In this document: one piece after another, positions 9,050 through 19,100 of the stretch
How the letters are laid out: the number at the start of each line of letters is the position of its first letter
Position numbering within the stretch: the stretch's first letter is position 1
Assembly (NCBI GenBank): GCA_013824165.1
Contig: PNNH01000118.1
Span: 1 to 64,000 of the forward strand
Direction of reading: 5' to 3'
DNA: 64,000 bases
Source: Methylibium sp.
Lineage (GTDB): Bacteria; Pseudomonadota; Gammaproteobacteria; Burkholderiales; Burkholderiaceae_C
The notes under the pieces: model-generated
Databases searched by the model: none
What the model was told of the DNA's origin: nothing
Seen by the model: only the letters and a program-made list of their open reading frames with translations
Program-made: the position numbers and the translations under genes

Positions 9050-9934
9050 ATGTCGGCAGCGACTCCACATGGGGCAACCCCGTACTACTTCGTTCCCGGT
9101 CCCTCGCGGCATCCGGTGATGGCCGCAATCGGTCTGTTCTTCGTCATCCTGGGCGCAGGGCAGTGGATCAACGGCCATCAGTGGGGCTCTTACTCGCTGG
9201 CCTTCGGCCTGCTGTGGTGGGCCATCGTCCTCAAGCAGTGGTTCGCGGACGCCATTCGCGAAAGCGAAACCGGTCAGTACAGCGATCGCATCGACCTGTC
9301 CTTCCGCTGGAGCATGGGCTGGTTCATCTTCTCCGAGGTGATGTTCTTCGCCGCGTTCTTCGGCGCGCTGTACTGGGCGCGTGTGCATTCGGTGCCGATG
9401 CTGGGCAATGCAGAGCATGCGCTGCTGTGGCCTGACTTCAAGGCGCTGTGGCCCAGCATCGTTGCTGGCGCAACGGCTGCACCGGCTGGAACGGTTGAAG
9501 CCTTCTCGACCATCGGCCCCTGGCCGCTGCCGACCATCAACACGGCCCTGCTGCTGACTTCGGGTGTCACGCTGACCATCGCTCACCATGCGCTGATCGC
9601 CGGCAATCGCAGCAAGACGATTGCCTTCATGTGGCTGACCGTGTTGCTGGGCGTTGTGTTCCTGATCGTGCAGGGTTACGAGTACATGCATGCGTACCGC
9701 GACCTGAACCTGAAGCTCAGCTCCGGCATCTTCGGCTCGACCTTCTTCATGCTGACCGGCTTCCACGGCTTCCACGTGTTCGTCGGCATGCTGATGCTTC
9801 TGTTCATCACGCTGCGTCTGCAGAAGGGCCACTTCACCAAGGATCGCCACTTCGGCTTTGAAGGTGCGGCCTGGTACTGGCACTTCGTCGACGTCGTCTG
9901 GCTGGGCCTCTACGTCGTCGTGTACTGGATGTAA
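9050..9934 (+). CDS. coxC: Cytochrome c oxidase subunit III
   Basis: This is the 294-aa integral membrane subunit III with seven helices, which stabilises the oxidase and proton uptake. Family segments include YYFVPGPSRHPVMAAIGLF near the N terminus, FSEVMFFAAFFGALYWAR, the TGFHGFHVFVGM helix and the terminal GAAWYWHFVDVVWLGLYVVVYW. A good RBS (GAGGAG at 9038-9043) precedes the ATG. It is the last gene of the structural-subunit operon and is followed by a strong terminator. Confidence 0.97.
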   Translation: MSAATPHGATPYYFVPGPSRHPVMAAIGLFFVILGAGQWINGHQWGSYSLAFGLLWWAIVLKQWFADAIRESETGQYSDRIDLSFRWSMGWFIFSEVMFFAAFFGALYWARVHSVPMLGNAEHALLWPDFKALWPSIVAGATAAPAGTVEAFSTIGPWPLPTINTALLLTSGVTLTIAHHALIAGNRSKTIAFMWLTVLLGVVFLIVQGYEYMHAYRDLNLKLSSGIFGSTFFMLTGFHGFHVFVGMLMLLFITLRLQKGHFTKDRHFGFEGAAWYWHFVDVVWLGLYVVVYWM

Positions 9935-9950
9935 ACCATCCCGACCAAGA

Positions 9951-9978
9951 CAAAAGCGCCGCGTCAAGCGGCGCTTTT
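9951..9978. terminator. Terminator after coxC
   Basis: AAAAGCGCCGC (9951-9961) pairs perfectly with GCGGCGCTTTT (9967-9977) around a 5-nt loop. The A-run/T-run arrangement would terminate coxC and also the opposing short gene at 9999-10220. Confidence 0.92.
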
Positions 9979-9998
9979 TCATTTCGAGCGGCGGGGCT

Positions 9999-10220
9999 TC
10001 AACGGCCCACAGGCACGCCGGTGGGCTGGATCCAGCCCATGTAGTAACTCAGCAGGATGAACAAGAACAGGGCCACCGAGATCGCGACTCGCACCGCGAG
10101 CGCACGCGCCATATTGGGGCCGCGCTTGCTGCTGCCGCTGCTGTTCTTGAGCATGAACAGGCCGGCCGCAGCGAGGGCACCGAGGATGCCGATAAGGGCA
10201 AGCAGGAGAATGATCTTCAT
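9999..10220 (-). CDS. DUF2909-like twin transmembrane protein
   Basis: A 73-aa protein with two hydrophobic helices (about residues 2-24 and 47-65) separated by a basic Ser/Asn-rich loop (KNSSGSSKRGPN). It matches the short twin-membrane-span protein found opposite SURF1 in Burkholderiales oxidase loci. The ATG at 10220 is preferred to an in-frame GTG six bases upstream. It is divergent from the SURF1 gene with about 30 bp between the starts, so the two promoters must lie inside each other's genes or overlap. Function is unknown. Confidence 0.8.
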   Translation of the reverse strand: MKIILLLALIGILGALAAAGLFMLKNSSGSSKRGPNMARALAVRVAISVALFLFILLSYYMGWIQPTGVPVGR

Positions 10221-10250
10221 GGGCACCGATTATTCCACCCGAGGGGCGCG

Positions 10251-10997
10251 ATGAGTGCGCAGGTGCGCCGATGGCTGCTGGTGCTTGCGGCACTACTCGG
10301 GATGGCGCTGACGGCCCGCCTGGGCTGGTGGCAACTCGAGCGGGCCACGCAGAAGCTGGCAATGCAGCAGGCGGTCGAGGAACGTTCCCGCTTGCCCGCC
10401 ATGCGCAATGGCGAACTGGCCGCTGCCGATGCAGCGATGGAAGCAAACCTGAACCGTGTCGCGGAACTGCAGGGGCGCTGGCTGAGTGAGCACACGGTGT
10501 TCCTCGAGAACCGGCCCATGGCGGGGCGTGTGGGTTTCGTCGTGGTCACGCCGCTGCTGCTGGAAGGGCGTGAGGAGGCCGTGCTGGTCCAGCGCGGCTG
10601 GACGCCGCGCCACTGGGCTGATCGGAGCCAGGTTCCGAAGCTGCAGGACCCGGCGGCTGTGGTGCAACTGCGCGGCCGCCTGTCTGCCACGCCGTCGCGG
10701 GTACTCGGACTCGGCGAAGCCGGTAGCGGCTCGATCCGGCAGAATCTCGACCGCGCGGCGTTCGCGCAGGAAACGGGTCTCAGACTGCTGGCGCCGACCG
10801 TGCTGCAGTTGGAGCCCGCGCGATTGGCTGATTCTCCCGTCGACGACGGCCTGCTGCGTGATTGGCCAGCTCCAGACCTGGGGCTGCAAAAGCACTACGG
10901 TTACGCATTTCAATGGTTTGCGCTCTGCGCCTTGATCCTGATCCTCTATGTCTGGTTCCAAATCATCCGTCCCCGCTTCCGACGCTCCGGTCAATGA
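10251..10997 (+). CDS. SURF1 family cytochrome oxidase assembly protein
   Basis: This 248-aa inner-membrane protein assists heme a insertion into subunit I. It has one N-terminal helix (RRWLLVLAALLGMALTARLGWWQLERA), a periplasmic domain and a C-terminal helix (YAFQWFALCALILILYVWF). The SURF1 marks are GWWQLERAxxK, FLENRPMAGRVGFVVVTPL, VQRGW and the terminal HYGYAFQWF. ATG 10251 follows GAGG at 10241-10244; longer in-frame extensions run over the coxC terminator and are rejected. Its 3' end overlaps the next gene by 50 bp. Confidence 0.93.
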   Translation: MSAQVRRWLLVLAALLGMALTARLGWWQLERATQKLAMQQAVEERSRLPAMRNGELAAADAAMEANLNRVAELQGRWLSEHTVFLENRPMAGRVGFVVVTPLLLEGREEAVLVQRGWTPRHWADRSQVPKLQDPAAVVQLRGRLSATPSRVLGLGEAGSGSIRQNLDRAAFAQETGLRLLAPTVLQLEPARLADSPVDDGLLRDWPAPDLGLQKHYGYAFQWFALCALILILYVWFQIIRPRFRRSGQ

Positions 10998-11652
10998 CCC
11001 GATGGCGATGACGGTGCACAGCCTGCCCGACCCGTCGCAGATCGATGCTCAGCAGCGCACCCGGGCGGGGCGCCTGCGCATGCTGCTGGTGGTTGCGGCC
11101 TGTGCCGCCCCGGTGCTCGCGTCCTACTTCAGCTTCTATGTGCTGAACCTGCGGGGCGACGCTTATGGCGATCTGATCGTGCCGACGGTCGATGTGCCCC
11201 CCGCGCTGAAGCTGACGAATCTGCAAGGGCAGCCCGTGCTACCTGAGTCATTGAAGGGCCAATGGCTGCTGACTCTGGTGCAGGATTCGAGCTGCGACGC
11301 CAGCTGCGAGAAGCGCCTGTTCGCCCAGCGCCAGCTGCGAGAGATGCTGGGCAAGGAGCGCGACAAAGTCGACAAGCTGCTGCTGCTGCCGGATGACGCG
11401 CCACTGCGGCCCGAGCTCGCGGCGGCGCTGGCGCAGGGCGTGCCCGTGACCGTGCTTCGGGCGCCGCGTGAGGAACTTCAGGCTTGGCTGAAGCCCGCGC
11501 AGGGCCATGCCTTGCAAGAGCATTTCTTCCTGATCGACCCGATGGGACGCTGGATGCTGCGCTGGCCGGTGGCGCCTGATCCGTCCAAGCTCAAGCGCGA
11601 TCTGGATCGTTTGATCCGGGCCAACGGCAGCTGGGACAAGCCGGGGCGCTGA
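10948..11652 (+). CDS. Sco-like membrane protein of the oxidase assembly cluster
   Basis: A 234-aa protein with one membrane helix (about residues 45-68) and a periplasmic thioredoxin-like domain: LKGQWLLTLVQDSSCDASCEKRLFAQRQLRE. The CxxxC pair (CDASC) resembles the copper ligands of Sco proteins, although the rest is divergent. A conserved gene at this place between SURF1 and ctaA is typical in Burkholderiales and is usually left hypothetical. A role in copper or thiol handling for the CuA site is inferred. The start at 10948 overlaps SURF1 by 50 bp; ATG 11002 is an alternative. Confidence 0.75.
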   Translation: MSGSKSSVPASDAPVNDPMAMTVHSLPDPSQIDAQQRTRAGRLRMLLVVAACAAPVLASYFSFYVLNLRGDAYGDLIVPTVDVPPALKLTNLQGQPVLPESLKGQWLLTLVQDSSCDASCEKRLFAQRQLREMLGKERDKVDKLLLLPDDAPLRPELAAALAQGVPVTVLRAPREELQAWLKPAQGHALQEHFFLIDPMGRWMLRWPVAPDPSKLKRDLDRLIRANGSWDKPGR

Positions 11653-12806
11653 TGGACAGCCTGATCGATCTGTCGCCGCTGCTGCAACTGCTGCTCCTGG
11701 GGGGCTTGCTGGGATGTGCGCCGCTCTTGGTGCTGGTGTGGCGCTCGCGGGGCGCGTCACCGACTGCACGCCTGCGCGCGCTGACACTGCTGACCTTGTT
11801 CCTGACATTCGACCTGGTGATCTTTGGCGCCTTTACCCGACTGAGCGACTCCGGACTCGGCTGCCCGGACTGGCCGGGCTGCTACGGCAGTGCCAGCCCC
11901 TTGGGCGCTCGGGATGAAATCCATGCCGCACAGACCGCGATGCCGACCGGGCCGGTCACGCATGGCAAAGCCTGGGTCGAGATGATCCATCGCTACCTGG
12001 CCTCGGCGGTCGGCTTCCTCATTCTGGTGATGTGCGTGATGAGCTGGCGCTTGCGGGGCTCCGCGCTGCGCCAGGGTCTGCCGGCGCCGTCACCCTGGTG
12101 GGCCACGGTCACCCTGGTCTGGGTGTGCATGCAAGGTGCGTTCGGTGCACTGACCGTGACGATGAAGCTGTTTCCGGCCATCGTCACGCTGCACCTGCTG
12201 GGCGGCCTGGGCTTGCTGATGCTGCTGGCTTGGCAAGGGCAGGGCTATCAGCCCAAGCCCTTGGCACTGAGCCCGGCACTACGCCTGGGCAGCTGGGCCC
12301 TTGTGGTTCTGGCTCTGCTGCAGGTGGCGCTGGGTGGTTGGGTCAGCACCAACTATGCGGTGCTTGCCTGCAGCGACTTCCCGACCTGCCAGGGCAGCTG
12401 GTGGCCGCCGATGGATTTCGAACACGGGTTTGCGATCTGGCGTGAACTGGGCGTTGGGCGTGACGGCGACTGGCTGCCGTTTGCGGCACTGACGGCGATT
12501 CATGTCACGCACAGATTGGGCGCGCTGCTGGTGTTCGCCGCCATCGGTCTGCTGGCGTGGGGGCTGTGGCGCAGTGGCAGCGATGAAGCGCGGCGCTGGG
12601 CCTGGCGGCTGCTGGCTGTGGCGCTGTGGCAGTTCGTCAGCGGCATGAGCAATGTCGTGCTCGACTGGCCGCTGCTGGCTGCACTGGCCCATACGGGCGG
12701 CGCTGCCGCACTGATGGTGATACTGAGTTTCATGCTGGCGCGAATCGAGCAGGGGCGTACCCTTGTGCAGCGGCCGGCAGTGGCCGAGGCCATGGCCCGC
12801 GCCTAA
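11652..12806 (+). CDS. ctaA: Heme A synthase (COX15/CtaA)
   Basis: This enzyme oxidises the C8 methyl group of heme O to a formyl group, giving heme A for the aa3 oxidase. The 384-aa protein has eight membrane helices in two homologous halves. Heme-ligand His segments include [45 protein letters not shown] and [12 protein letters not shown]. The first extracytoplasmic loop carries [22 protein letters not shown]. It starts one base before the preceding gene's end and is followed immediately by ctaB, so these form one heme A pathway operon. Confidence 0.96.
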   Translation: MDSLIDLSPLLQLLLLGGLLGCAPLLVLVWRSRGASPTARLRALTLLTLFLTFDLVIFGAFTRLSDSGLGCPDWPGCYGSASPLGARDEIHAAQTAMPTGPVTHGKAWVEMIHRYLASAVGFLILVMCVMSWRLRGSALRQGLPAPSPWWATVTLVWVCMQGAFGALTVTMKLFPAIVTLHLLGGLGLLMLLAWQGQGYQPKPLALSPALRLGSWALVVLALLQVALGGWVSTNYAVLACSDFPTCQGSWWPPMDFEHGFAIWRELGVGRDGDWLPFAALTAIHVTHRLGALLVFAAIGLLAWGLWRSGSDEARRWAWRLLAVALWQFVSGMSNVVLDWPLLAALAHTGGAAALMVILSFMLARIEQGRTLVQRPAVAEAMARA

Positions 12807-12819
12807 AAGGATGAGTGAG

Positions 12820-13749
12820 ATGACTTCTTCTTCCCCCTCTTCACCCGCTGCGCCCGCGCTCAGCCTGGGCTCGCGCTGGCAGCAGTTCTACCAGCTGACC
12901 AAGCCGCGGGTGGTGCAGCTGATCGTTTTCTGTGCGGTGATCGGCATGGCGCTGGCCGTGCCGGGCTTGCCGACCGGCAGTGAATGGGGCGTGGTGCTGG
13001 CCGCCACAGCGGGCATCTGGCTGGTGGCTGGCGCCGCTGCCGCCTTCAACTGCCTGATCGAGCAGCAGATCGACGCCAAGATGAAGCGCACCGCCTGGCG
13101 CGCCACCGCCAAGGGCGAGCTCAGCCGTGCGCAGACCTTGAGCTTCTCGGCCCTGCTGTGCGGCGTCGGCTCTGCCATCTTGTGGTTCTGGGTCAACCCC
13201 CTCACCATGTGGCTCACGTTTGCAACCTTTGTTGGCTATGCGGTGATCTACACCGTCGTGCTCAAGCCGCTGACGCCGCAGAACATCGTGATCGGCGGGG
13301 CCTCCGGCGCGATGCCGCCGGTGCTGGGCTGGGCGGCTTTGCGCGGTGATGTCGGGCCTGAAGCCCTGATGCTCTTCCTGATCATCTTCCTGTGGACGCC
13401 ACCGCACTTCTGGGCACTGGCGCTGTACCGCACCGAGGAATACCGCAAGGCCGGCTTGCCGATGCTGCCCGTCACCCATGGCTCGGAGTTCACGCGTTTG
13501 CAGATCGTGCTCTACACCTGGATCCTGCTGGCCGCCACATTGCTGCCCTTCCTGAGCGGTATGAGCGGATGGATCTACCTGTTCAGCGCGCTGGTGCTGG
13601 GTCTTGGTTTTTGCACTTATGCTTGGCGCTTGCGGCGCAACTATTCGGACGAATTGGCGCGTTCCACCTTTCGATTCTCGATCCTGCACCTGTCGCTGTT
13701 GTTCGCGGCCTTGCTGCTGGATCACTACCTGATGCCCTGGATGGGCTGA
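12820..13749 (+). CDS. ctaB: Protoheme IX farnesyltransferase (heme O synthase)
   Basis: This UbiA-superfamily membrane prenyltransferase adds a farnesyl group to heme B. The roughly 309-aa protein has about nine helices. It has the first polyprenyl-binding segment [20 protein letters not shown] (one E replaces the usual first D, as in COX10 proteins, and RA replaces RP). It also has the second-loop region [26 protein letters not shown]. The ATG at 12820 has AAAAGG 9 bases upstream; ATG 12811 is in frame but directly abuts that RBS. Confidence 0.95.
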   Translation: MTSSSPSSPAAPALSLGSRWQQFYQLTKPRVVQLIVFCAVIGMALAVPGLPTGSEWGVVLAATAGIWLVAGAAAAFNCLIEQQIDAKMKRTAWRATAKGELSRAQTLSFSALLCGVGSAILWFWVNPLTMWLTFATFVGYAVIYTVVLKPLTPQNIVIGGASGAMPPVLGWAALRGDVGPEALMLFLIIFLWTPPHFWALALYRTEEYRKAGLPMLPVTHGSEFTRLQIVLYTWILLAATLLPFLSGMSGWIYLFSALVLGLGFCTYAWRLRRNYSDELARSTFRFSILHLSLLFAALLLDHYLMPWMG

Positions 13750-13756
13750 AGCTCAG

Positions 13757-14371
13757 ATGCAAAAAAGACGTCTTCTCCTGGCCGGGCTGCTCGCCGTGAC
13801 GGCCGGCCTGGCGGGCTGTGACAAGCTGGGCCTGGGCGGCTCGGGCAAGCCGGCCTTCAAGGGCATTGACCTGACTGGTGCCGATTACGCGCGCGATTTC
13901 CAACTGGTCGATCAGCATGGACAGACGCGCACCCTGGGCGACTTCCGCGGCAAGGTGCTGGTCGTGTTCTTCGGTTTCACGCAATGTCCCGATGTCTGTC
14001 CCACGACCTTGGCCGAACTGGCCCAGGTCAAGAAGGCGCTGGGGCCGGACGGCGAGCGGGTGCAGGGCATCTTCATCAGCATCGACCCCGAGCGCGATAC
14101 GCCCGACCTCCTGAAGGCTTATCTGGCCAGTTTTGACCCAAGCTTCGTCGCGCTGCGCGGCACGGCCGAACAGACCCAGGCGGTGGCCAAGGAGTTCAAG
14201 GTCTACTACGCCAAGGTGCCCGGCAAGACCGAAGGAAGCTACACCATGGACCACACGGCCGCGAGCTATCTGTTCGATGCGCAGGGGCGTGTGCGGGTGT
14301 TCTCTCGCTATGGCTCAGGTGCGCAGGCGCTGACCGACGATTTGAAAGCCTTGCTGGCCGACAAGAGCTGA
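13757..14371 (+). CDS. SCO family copper chaperone lipoprotein
   Basis: This Sco1/SenC-type thioredoxin-fold protein supplies copper to the CuA site of subunit II. The 204-aa precursor has a lipobox LAGC with the lipidated Cys at 21. It then shows VVFFGFTQCPDVCPTTLAEL with the copper-binding CxxxC and, near the C terminus, the third ligand His in TMDHTAASYLFD. It is the last gene of the assembly operon, 7 bp behind ctaB, and converges on rpoH across a hairpin. Confidence 0.95.
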   Translation: MQKRRLLLAGLLAVTAGLAGCDKLGLGGSGKPAFKGIDLTGADYARDFQLVDQHGQTRTLGDFRGKVLVVFFGFTQCPDVCPTTLAELAQVKKALGPDGERVQGIFISIDPERDTPDLLKAYLASFDPSFVALRGTAEQTQAVAKEFKVYYAKVPGKTEGSYTMDHTAASYLFDAQGRVRVFSRYGSGAQALTDDLKALLADKS

Positions 14372-14400
14372 GCGCGCAGCAAGGCTGCAGCAGCACCAAA

Positions 14401-14431
14401 GAGAACGGCCCCTGCAAAAGGGGCCGTTCTC
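14401..14431. terminator. Hairpin between SCO gene and rpoH
   Basis: GAGAACGGCCCC (14401-14412) and GGGGCCGTTCTC (14420-14431) form a perfect 12-bp stem with a 7-nt loop between two convergent genes. T-runs are short, so it is probably a shared, partly Rho-assisted terminator or an mRNA-end stabiliser. Confidence 0.75.
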
Positions 14432-14459
14432 AATTCAGGGACCTGCCGGCGACGCTATC

Positions 14460-15380
<921 letters not shown>

Positions 15381-15426
15381 TGATGAACCCTCCGATGAAC
15401 GAAGCGCTCTGGCTCCTACAGAATGA

Positions 15427-15432
15427 ATATTA
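15427..15432 (-). promoter_or_regulatory. Candidate -10 box of the rpoH promoter
   Basis: On the minus strand TAATAT (15432 down to 15427) lies 18 bases after TTAGCA, the outer CIRCE arm, which could serve as a weak -35. The -10 shares bases with the inner arm of the CIRCE element, so HrcA binding would cover the promoter. Confidence 0.5.
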
Positions 15433-15456
15433 GCACTCAATGGAAGAGAGTGCTAA
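15430..15456. promoter_or_regulatory. CIRCE element (HrcA operator) upstream of rpoH
   Basis: TTAGCACTC (15430-15438), nine bases, then GAGTGCTAA (15448-15456): an exact match to the CIRCE consensus TTAGCACTC-N9-GAGTGCTAA bound by the heat-sensitive repressor HrcA. It lies 50 bp upstream of the rpoH ATG and overlaps the candidate promoter. No other heat-shock gene is adjacent, so the target is rpoH. Confidence 0.96.
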
Positions 15457-15557
15457 ATCTCCAGGGGCAATGACGAAAGGCTTTGCAGGGCTTGTTTTCC
15501 TGGTGAGCGCTCGCCAACATCAGCGATGCTGGCCGTGGTCTGGCCGGCAGGCGACAC

Positions 15558-16067
15558 TCAGTCGATCAGGCCGAAGTCGGGGCTGCCGACCATGCCTTCG
15601 ATATCCAGCAGGATCAGCATGCGCTCGCCGATCTTGCCCAGGCCCGTGACGAAGCGGGTGTCGATTGCGGCGCCGACCTCGGGAGGGGCCTTGATCGCAT
15701 CTGCTGCCAACTCCAGCACATCGGACACCGAGTCGACCACGATACCGACCACCCGGCCGCAGACGTTCAGCACGATCACCACCGTGAAGGCGTTGTACTC
15801 GCCCTCGCAGCCCAGGCGCAGACGCATGTCGACGATGGGGACGATGACGCCGCGCAGATTGACCACGCCCTTGACGAAGGCGGGCGCGTTCGCGATGCGG
15901 GTCGGCGCTTCATAGGAGCGGATCTCCTGGACTTTCAGAATGTCGATGCCGTACTCCTCGGCAGCGATGCGAAAGGTCAGGAACTGACGGTTGCTGCTGT
16001 GTGACGCTTCGGGCGTGACGGTCAGCGCAGTCTGGGCCGCAACGGGGGCAAGTTCAGTAGAGCTCAT
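15558..16067 (-). CDS. cheW: Chemotaxis coupling protein CheW
   Basis: CheW links chemoreceptors to the CheA kinase. The 169-aa protein is a single CheW SH3-like domain: QFLTFRIAAEEYGIDILKVQEIR, VKGVVNLRGVIVPIVDMRLRLG and VVGIVVDSVSDVLEL, followed by the C-terminal strand MLILLDIEGMV. It has an extra 25-residue Ala/Thr-rich N-terminal tail. No cheA or receptor gene is in the window. It lies 90 bp downstream of the hybrid-kinase gene on the same strand. Confidence 0.95.
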   Translation of the reverse strand: MSSTELAPVAAQTALTVTPEASHSSNRQFLTFRIAAEEYGIDILKVQEIRSYEAPTRIANAPAFVKGVVNLRGVIVPIVDMRLRLGCEGEYNAFTVVIVLNVCGRVVGIVVDSVSDVLELAADAIKAPPEVGAAIDTRFVTGLGKIGERMLILLDIEGMVGSPDFGLID

Positions 16068-16156
16068 GGGAGTGGGGCGACGTCAGGATCAGAGGGAACG
16101 TGTTTTGGACCCGGCTATTTTTTCACGCCTTTCTGACGGCTGCACGCCGGCCCGCT

Positions 16157-19100
16157 TCAAGCACCCAGCAATTGATCGAGCACCGTGAGCAGTTGCCGAA
16201 CATCGACCGGTTTGGTCAGGTAGTGCTGCACGCCGGCGTCATGACTGCTGGCCACCTGCGCCGGCAGTGCATTGGCGGAGACGACAACGACGGGCAGCTT
16301 GGCGCATTGAGGAGTGGCGCGCAGCTTGGACAGCAGTGCCAGCCCGTCGGTATCCGGCAATTGCATGTCCAGCAGCAGCAGATCCGGCGGCTCTGCCAGC
16401 ACGGCAGCCAGGCCGCTGGCGCCGTCCCGATGCACGTCAAGCTGCCAGCCGGGGCGCTGGGCCAGGATGCCGCGCATGACTTCGACATTGGCGGCGTTGT
16501 CCTCGATATAGACCACCCGCCGGGCGGCGCTGGCGCGAGGGTGTTCCCGCTCCTGCGACGGCGGTGTGGGTGCCGCCGCCTCGTCAGGCGCGGCCAGCGG
16601 CAGCCGCAAGGCAAAGGTCGAGCCCTGGCCAGTCACGCTGCTGACTTCCAGGCCGCCCCCCATCAGCTCGGCCAGGCGCTTGCTGATCACCAGGCCGATG
16701 CCCGTGCCTTCCGTCGTGCCGGACTCGCGGCCGAGCCGGTTGAAGGGCTGGAACAACTCGGCCAACTGGCGTGGGTCCAGGCCAAGCCCTGTGTCGGTGA
16801 CGCAAACCTCCAGCATCTGGTCGTCGAGGCGGCGGCTGCTCACTTGAATGCGCCCGCCCTCGACGTTGTACTTCACCGCATTGCTGAGCAGATTCGTCAG
16901 CACCTGCTTGATGCGCGTGACGTCGCCCACGGCATAGCGGGCCGATTCGTCGATCGTACGGCTGACGCTCAGCTGCCGCAGTGCGGCGCTTTTCTCGACC
17001 ATGGACAGTGCCGCGTCCACCAGCGGCAGCAGGTCCTGGCGTGCCAGCGCCAGCTTGACGGTGCCGGACTCGATGCGCGACAGATCCAGGATGTCGTTGA
17101 TCATTTCAAGCAGGTGCCAGCCGGCATGCTGTACCTGGGCAGTCCAGCCCTGCTGGCGCGGGCTCAGCGGATGCTGCTGATCCATTTCCAGCAGTTGCGT
17201 GAAGCCCAGCATTGCGTTCAGCGGCGTGCGCAGTTCATGGCTCATGCGCGACAGGAACTCATTCTTGGCGCGGCTGGCGGCCTCGGCGGCCTCGCGGGCA
17301 TGTTCAAGCGCCTGCATCTTCAGCTGGTCGGTCACGTCCTCCACGACACCCAGCAGGCGTTGCGGATGGCCATCGGCGTCGCGCAGCAAGGTGACCAGCG
17401 CCCGCACCTGAACCCGATGGCCATCTGCCGCGATGAAGCGCTTGCTGCGCCGGTAGATGGCGATCTCGCCCGCCACCAGCCGGCTGATCAGTCGGGCATC
17501 CTCGGACCGGTCGGCGGGATCGGTGTAGTCGGTGCTGCGCGTGCCGACCAGGGCCTCGGCCGGGTAGCCCAGCATGCGGCAGAAATGCGGGTTGACCTCG
17601 CGCAGCACCATGTCCATGTCGGTGAACACCAGGCCAATGGGCACATGGGCAAAGATGTTGCGGAAGCGCTGCTCGCTCTGCGTCAGCGCCAGCGAGGCCA
17701 GCTCGCGTTGCTGGATCTCATGTTGAAGTTCTGCGGTCCGTTCGCTGACCAGGGCCTGGATGCGTCGCGCGCGTCCGGTAATCGTCAGCAGCAAGGCGCC
17801 CAGCATGGCCGTGCCGAGCAAGCCGATCAGGGCGAAAGCCCAGCTGCTTCTATCCCTGGCGGACAAGCCGCCGCGACTCAGGTAGACACTGACATCCCAG
17901 GCACGGCCTGCAAAGCTGAACGAACGCAGCTTGGCCGGCTGGCCGGCGCTGAGGCTCTCGCATCCCTCGGGACCAGCGAGGCGGCGATGCGGGGCGAGCG
18001 GGTCGGTGTCGACCACGCAGATCTCAAGCGGAGCGGGCAGGCTGGCAGCGATCGGCTGGATCAGCAGGTCGGGCCGGATCGTGGCAAATGCGACGCCCTG
18101 GAAGGCGGAGGCACGCTCCTGAGCTGTGCCGGGCAGTCCGGCATACAGCGCCTGATAGATCACCACTCCTACCGAGAGGCCGCTGTCCTGGCTCAGCTGG
18201 AACCCCCGGGTCGCCGTCGGTATTCCATTACGCTCTGCGCGCAGCAGCGCTTCGCGTGAGGCAGGAATCGAACGGATGTTGACGCCCAGGGCCGGCGCAT
18301 TGCGCGCCAGCGGCTCGATCATGCGGATCACCAGCATCGGCTCGTCGCTGGCCGGGCGGATATCGCCTGGGCGCTGGCGATCCCGCGCGGTGAAGCCTGG
18401 CAGGCCGTCCGCTCGGGCGGCTGCGTCCAGCGACTTGGCGGCCGGACGCTCCACTTGAACGGCCCATCCCAGTGCCAGCAGATTGCTGCCGGGCTGCAGC
18501 AGTGTGGCGCTGCCGCGCTCGAACGCCTGGCGGCCCAAGCCCGGGGCCACCGTCAGCATGGCCTGCACCGTCTCCAAGGCGCCGAGCGGCTCTCGCAGCG
18601 CAGCTTCGATCGCATTGAAGGCGCTGCCGGCTTCACGTTCGAAGCGGGCACGCTCGCGCTGTTCGTCCCACTCGCTGACCCGTATCAACAGCAGTGCCAA
18701 CAGCAGGCTGGTCAGCAGCAAGGGCAGGCCGACACTCAGCCGGCGTGCGGCCCAGATGTCACGCGGCTGGGCCAGGAACGTCAGCGCAATCGGTGCGCCG
18801 ATCAGCACGCCGAGCGTGTCGCCGACCCACCAGGACAGCCAGTGCACCGCCGCTTGCTCGGGCGGCAAGGCACCCGCCAGCAGCAGCGCGCCGTTGGCTA
18901 TCGTGGCGCTGATCAGGCAGGCGACGCCCGCACCCAGTCCGAAGAAGCGCAGCAGGTCGGCCGGCTCGCTCAGCAGTAGGGGCTGGCTGACCCAGCGCCT
19001 GACCATCCAGGCGCCCGCCAAGGCCTGCAGTCCGGCGCCCGCAGCAGCCAGGGCCGGCACCAGCAGCGAGGCCTGGCCGCGCTCATGGCTGAGCAGCAGG

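Noticed and set aside
16100-18259. A 719-codon plus-strand frame across the hybrid kinase
   Set aside because: No recognisable domain; the minus strand has a full histidine-kinase/receiver architecture.
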